Shown here: positions 62,216 to 64,000 of the stretch, one piece after another
Position numbering within the stretch: the first letter of the stretch is position 1
Layout of the letters: each line of letters begins with the position of its first letter
NCBI RefSeq assembly: GCF_028289705.1
Contig: NZ_JANQOI010000056.1
Coordinates: 56,448-120,447 of the forward strand
DNA: 64,000 nt
Reading direction: 5' to 3'
Source: Pelagibius sp.
Lineage (GTDB): Bacteria > Pseudomonadota > Alphaproteobacteria > Kiloniellales > Kiloniellaceae
Translations under genes and position numbers: made by a program
The notes under the pieces: generated by a model
What the model saw: only the letters and a program-made list of their open reading frames with translations
The model's database searches: none
What the model was told of the DNA's origin: nothing

Positions 62216-63406
62216 CTATCCCGCGGCCTTGCGCTGGTCGCCCAGCAGGGCCAGCACTTCTCTTGCGGCGCGCTGGCTCGGTGTGGCATCACCCGGCGTC
62301 AGCGCCCGCACCACCTCGAGATAGGCCTCCCGCTGGGCGCGGCGCGCGGCGGGATCGCTGAGCAGCCGGTCCAGCGGCCCGACGAGCTTCTCGGCCTTGC
62401 AGTGCGCCTGCAGCAGCTCCGGCTGGACCAGCCGTCCGGCCACCAGATTCACCAGGCTGACGTAGGGAACCTTGAGGCCCTTTGCCGGCAGCAGGGCGCC
62501 GATGCCGCTGAGGCGATAGGCGACCACCGCCGGCACGCCGGCGACGGCAAGCTCCAGCGCGACGGTGCCGGAGGCGGCGAGCGCGGCCTGCGCCTCGGCA
62601 AATGCGGCGGCCCGCGCCTCGGCTCCCCGCACCACGGTCACGGGCACCGGCCAGTTGCCGATGCCCTCCCGCACCACCGTCTCCACCGTCTCCACCGTGG
62701 GGATCACCACCCGCAGACCGGGGTGCTTTTCCGCAAGGGCCGCGACGGTTGCGGCGAAGACCGGCAGCAGCTTGCGCACTTCGGTCTTGCGGCTGCCGGG
62801 CAGCACGGCCAGCAGGGGCCCATCGGCCGAGGTGCGCTCGGCCATGCGCTGCTCGGCACCGGCGGCGCTTTCCACGGCGGGATGGCCGACGAAGGGTGTC
62901 TTGAGGCCGTGCTTCTCGAACAGCGGCGGCTCGAAGGGCAGCAGGGCCAGGATGCGGTCCAGGTAGCGGGCCATGCGCTTCGCCCGCCCGGCCTTCCAGG
63001 CCCAGACCTGCGGTGCCACGTAGTGCACCAGAGGCATCCCCGCGCCCTTCAGCCGCTGCGCGACCTCAAGGGTGAAGGAGGGGGAATCGATGGTGACCAC
63101 CACATCGGGGCGCTGGGCGCGGACCGCGGCGGCCGTCTGGTAGATGCGCCGGATGATCCTGAAGAGATGCGGGACAACCTCGATGAAGCCCATCACCGCG
63201 AACTCGTGAAGGGGATAGAGGCTCTGCAGCCCCTCGCCGATCATTTCCTCGCCGCCGATGCCGGCAAATCGCACCGCCCCGCCGGTCTCCGCTTTCAGCG
63301 CCGCCATCAGCCGCGCGCCCAACAGGTCGCCGGAGGGCTCGCCGGCGATCAGGAAGACAAGCGGCCCCTGACCGTCCGCCGCCTCCGTGGCGGGCACGGC
63401 CGTCAT
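62216..63406 (-). CDS. lpxB: Lipid-A-disaccharide synthase
   Basis: 396 residues. GT19 glycosyltransferase that joins UDP-diacylglucosamine and lipid X. Family motifs: FLIAGEPSGDLLGARLM, GIGGEEMIGEGL, DVVVTIDSPSFTLEVAQRL, HYVAPQVWAWKAGRAKRMARYLD and LPGSRKTEVRKLLP. The start overlaps the lpxI stop (ATGA), as usual in this operon. Together with kdsA this supports a normal LPS-bearing envelope. Confidence 0.96.
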   Translation of the reverse strand: MTAVPATEAADGQGPLVFLIAGEPSGDLLGARLMAALKAETGGAVRFAGIGGEEMIGEGLQSLYPLHEFAVMGFIEVVPHLFRIIRRIYQTAAAVRAQRPDVVVTIDSPSFTLEVAQRLKGAGMPLVHYVAPQVWAWKAGRAKRMARYLDRILALLPFEPPLFEKHGLKTPFVGHPAVESAAGAEQRMAERTSADGPLLAVLPGSRKTEVRKLLPVFAATVAALAEKHPGLRVVIPTVETVETVVREGIGNWPVPVTVVRGAEARAAAFAEAQAALAASGTVALELAVAGVPAVVAYRLSGIGALLPAKGLKVPYVSLVNLVAGRLVQPELLQAHCKAEKLVGPLDRLLSDPAARRAQREAYLEVVRALTPGDATPSQRAAREVLALLGDQRKAAG

Positions 63407-64000
63407 GCGGAGAGATCGATCCCGACGAGAAAGAGCCCGGCACGGTCGGCGGCCCGGGCCACCCCATCGGCGTCGACGACCAAAGTGCCGCCGGCCTCAA
63501 TGGCGATCCCGCGCAGGCCCGCGGCAGCCGCGCCCTCGATGGTCTTGACCCCGATGGTGGGCAGGTCGGCCCGCCGCTCCTGCCCCGGCTTGCTGACCTT
63601 CACCAGGACACCGCCCAGTCCGTCCCGCTGCAGGGCGCCGCAACGCCTCAGCAGATCATCGGTTCCCTCGACGGCTTCCACGCCCAGAACGATGCCATGC
63701 TGGACGACGGTCGCCTGACCGACATCCGCCGCGCCCATGGCCCGCACCACCGCGATCCCGCGTTGGATATCGGCCTCGGCCTGCGCATCGGGCAGATGGC
63801 AGCCATAGGGGCCGGCAACGGCCAGAAGATCGCCCATCAATTCGTCGACCCCCCGGATGGTGAAGCCCTCCGCCTCGAGGGTCCGCACGACGGTGCCCAG
63901 CAGACCGTCGTCGCCCAGGCTGTTGAAGGCGATCTTGGTGAGCGCCTTCAAGGTATAGGCATCGGGCCGCAGGTCGGCGAGGGTTGGGCGCTTGACCGGC
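63403..64000 (-). CDS. lpxI: UDP-2,3-diacylglucosamine pyrophosphatase LpxI (partial, 5' end beyond window)
   Basis: About 199 C-terminal residues of the DUF1009/LpxI protein, which hydrolyses UDP-diacylglucosamine to lipid X; the N-terminal domain is cut by the right edge. Visible: the PTLADLRPDAYTL region, FTIRGVDELMGDLL, VVQHGIVLGVEAVEGTDDLLRR, LVKVSKPGQERRADLPTIGVKTIEGAAAAGLRGIAIEAGGTLVVD and LFLVGID. An apparent TTG at 63951 is internal: the frame stays open to base 64000. LpxI is the alphaproteobacterial replacement for LpxH. Confidence 0.92.
   Translation of the reverse strand, partial: PVKRPTLADLRPDAYTLKALTKIAFNSLGDDGLLGTVVRTLEAEGFTIRGVDELMGDLLAVAGPYGCHLPDAQAEADIQRGIAVVRAMGAADVGQATVVQHGIVLGVEAVEGTDDLLRRCGALQRDGLGGVLVKVSKPGQERRADLPTIGVKTIEGAAAAGLRGIAIEAGGTLVVDADGVARAADRAGLFLVGIDLSA

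Overview
This is a GC-rich chromosomal stretch from an alphaproteobacterium, most likely of the Rhodospirillales/Kiloniellales type. The evidence is the gene order and gene styles: dusB-ntrB-ntrC next to a fused ispDF; a PDH operon whose E1-beta carries its own lipoyl domain; dispersed GTCA...TGAC palindromes; and a LexA box of the GAAC-N7-GAAC type. No rRNA, tRNA, CRISPR array or transposase was found. The species cannot be named from the sequence alone.

Layout. 1-4030: nitrogen regulators ntrC (cut by the left edge) and ntrB, tRNA dihydrouridine synthase dusB, and a CcsA-type membrane protein, all on the minus strand. 4291-7179: ispDF, pgpA, pncC and a CPBP protease, a tightly packed plus-strand operon. 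7190-10279: an accessory-looking block with a lower-GC pentapeptide-repeat membrane protein and a short threonyl-tRNA synthetase paralogue. The paralogue is preceded by a Thr-rich leader peptide and a rho-independent terminator, which together look like a complete threonine attenuator. 10443-25597: core metabolism (RatA/COQ10-like protein, lipA, lpdA, pdhC-pdhB-pdhA, ftsB, eno, kdsA, pyrG, secG, tpiA), which brings lower glycolysis, pyruvate dehydrogenase and its lipoate supply together. 25821-32585: ppiD, trpE, a GST, a lipoprotein, a tiny ORF with a near-perfect Shine-Dalgarno, and a lysE/araC pair. 32686-37964: a TRAP transporter, a D-glutamate cyclase-like enzyme and a LysR regulator, probably a D-glutamate or related uptake and degradation unit. 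38039-42202: an orphan sensor kinase facing a solute-binding protein, a YibQ-type divergent polysaccharide deacetylase and a CueR-like regulator. 42369-46548: trpG-trpD-trpC-moaC-moeA.

46549-55848 is an insertion between moeA and lexA. It encodes a GntR regulator, an M81 (MlrC-like) metallopeptidase, a complete dipeptide-type ABC importer with its two ATPases fused, and a sphingosine-phosphate-lyase-like PLP enzyme. It is flanked by a diverged direct repeat of the moeA 3' end plus downstream DNA, so it is best read as an acquired catabolic island. 56102-64000 returns to core genes: lexA with its SOS box, comEC, gltX, gltA, lpxB and lpxI (cut by the right edge).

The most interesting points are the threonine attenuator driving an editing-less ThrRS, the moeA-tail-flanked island with its matching pair of GTGATCAC-NN-TTTAAA operators, the cyclase/TRAP cluster and the 26-residue ORF at 30843.
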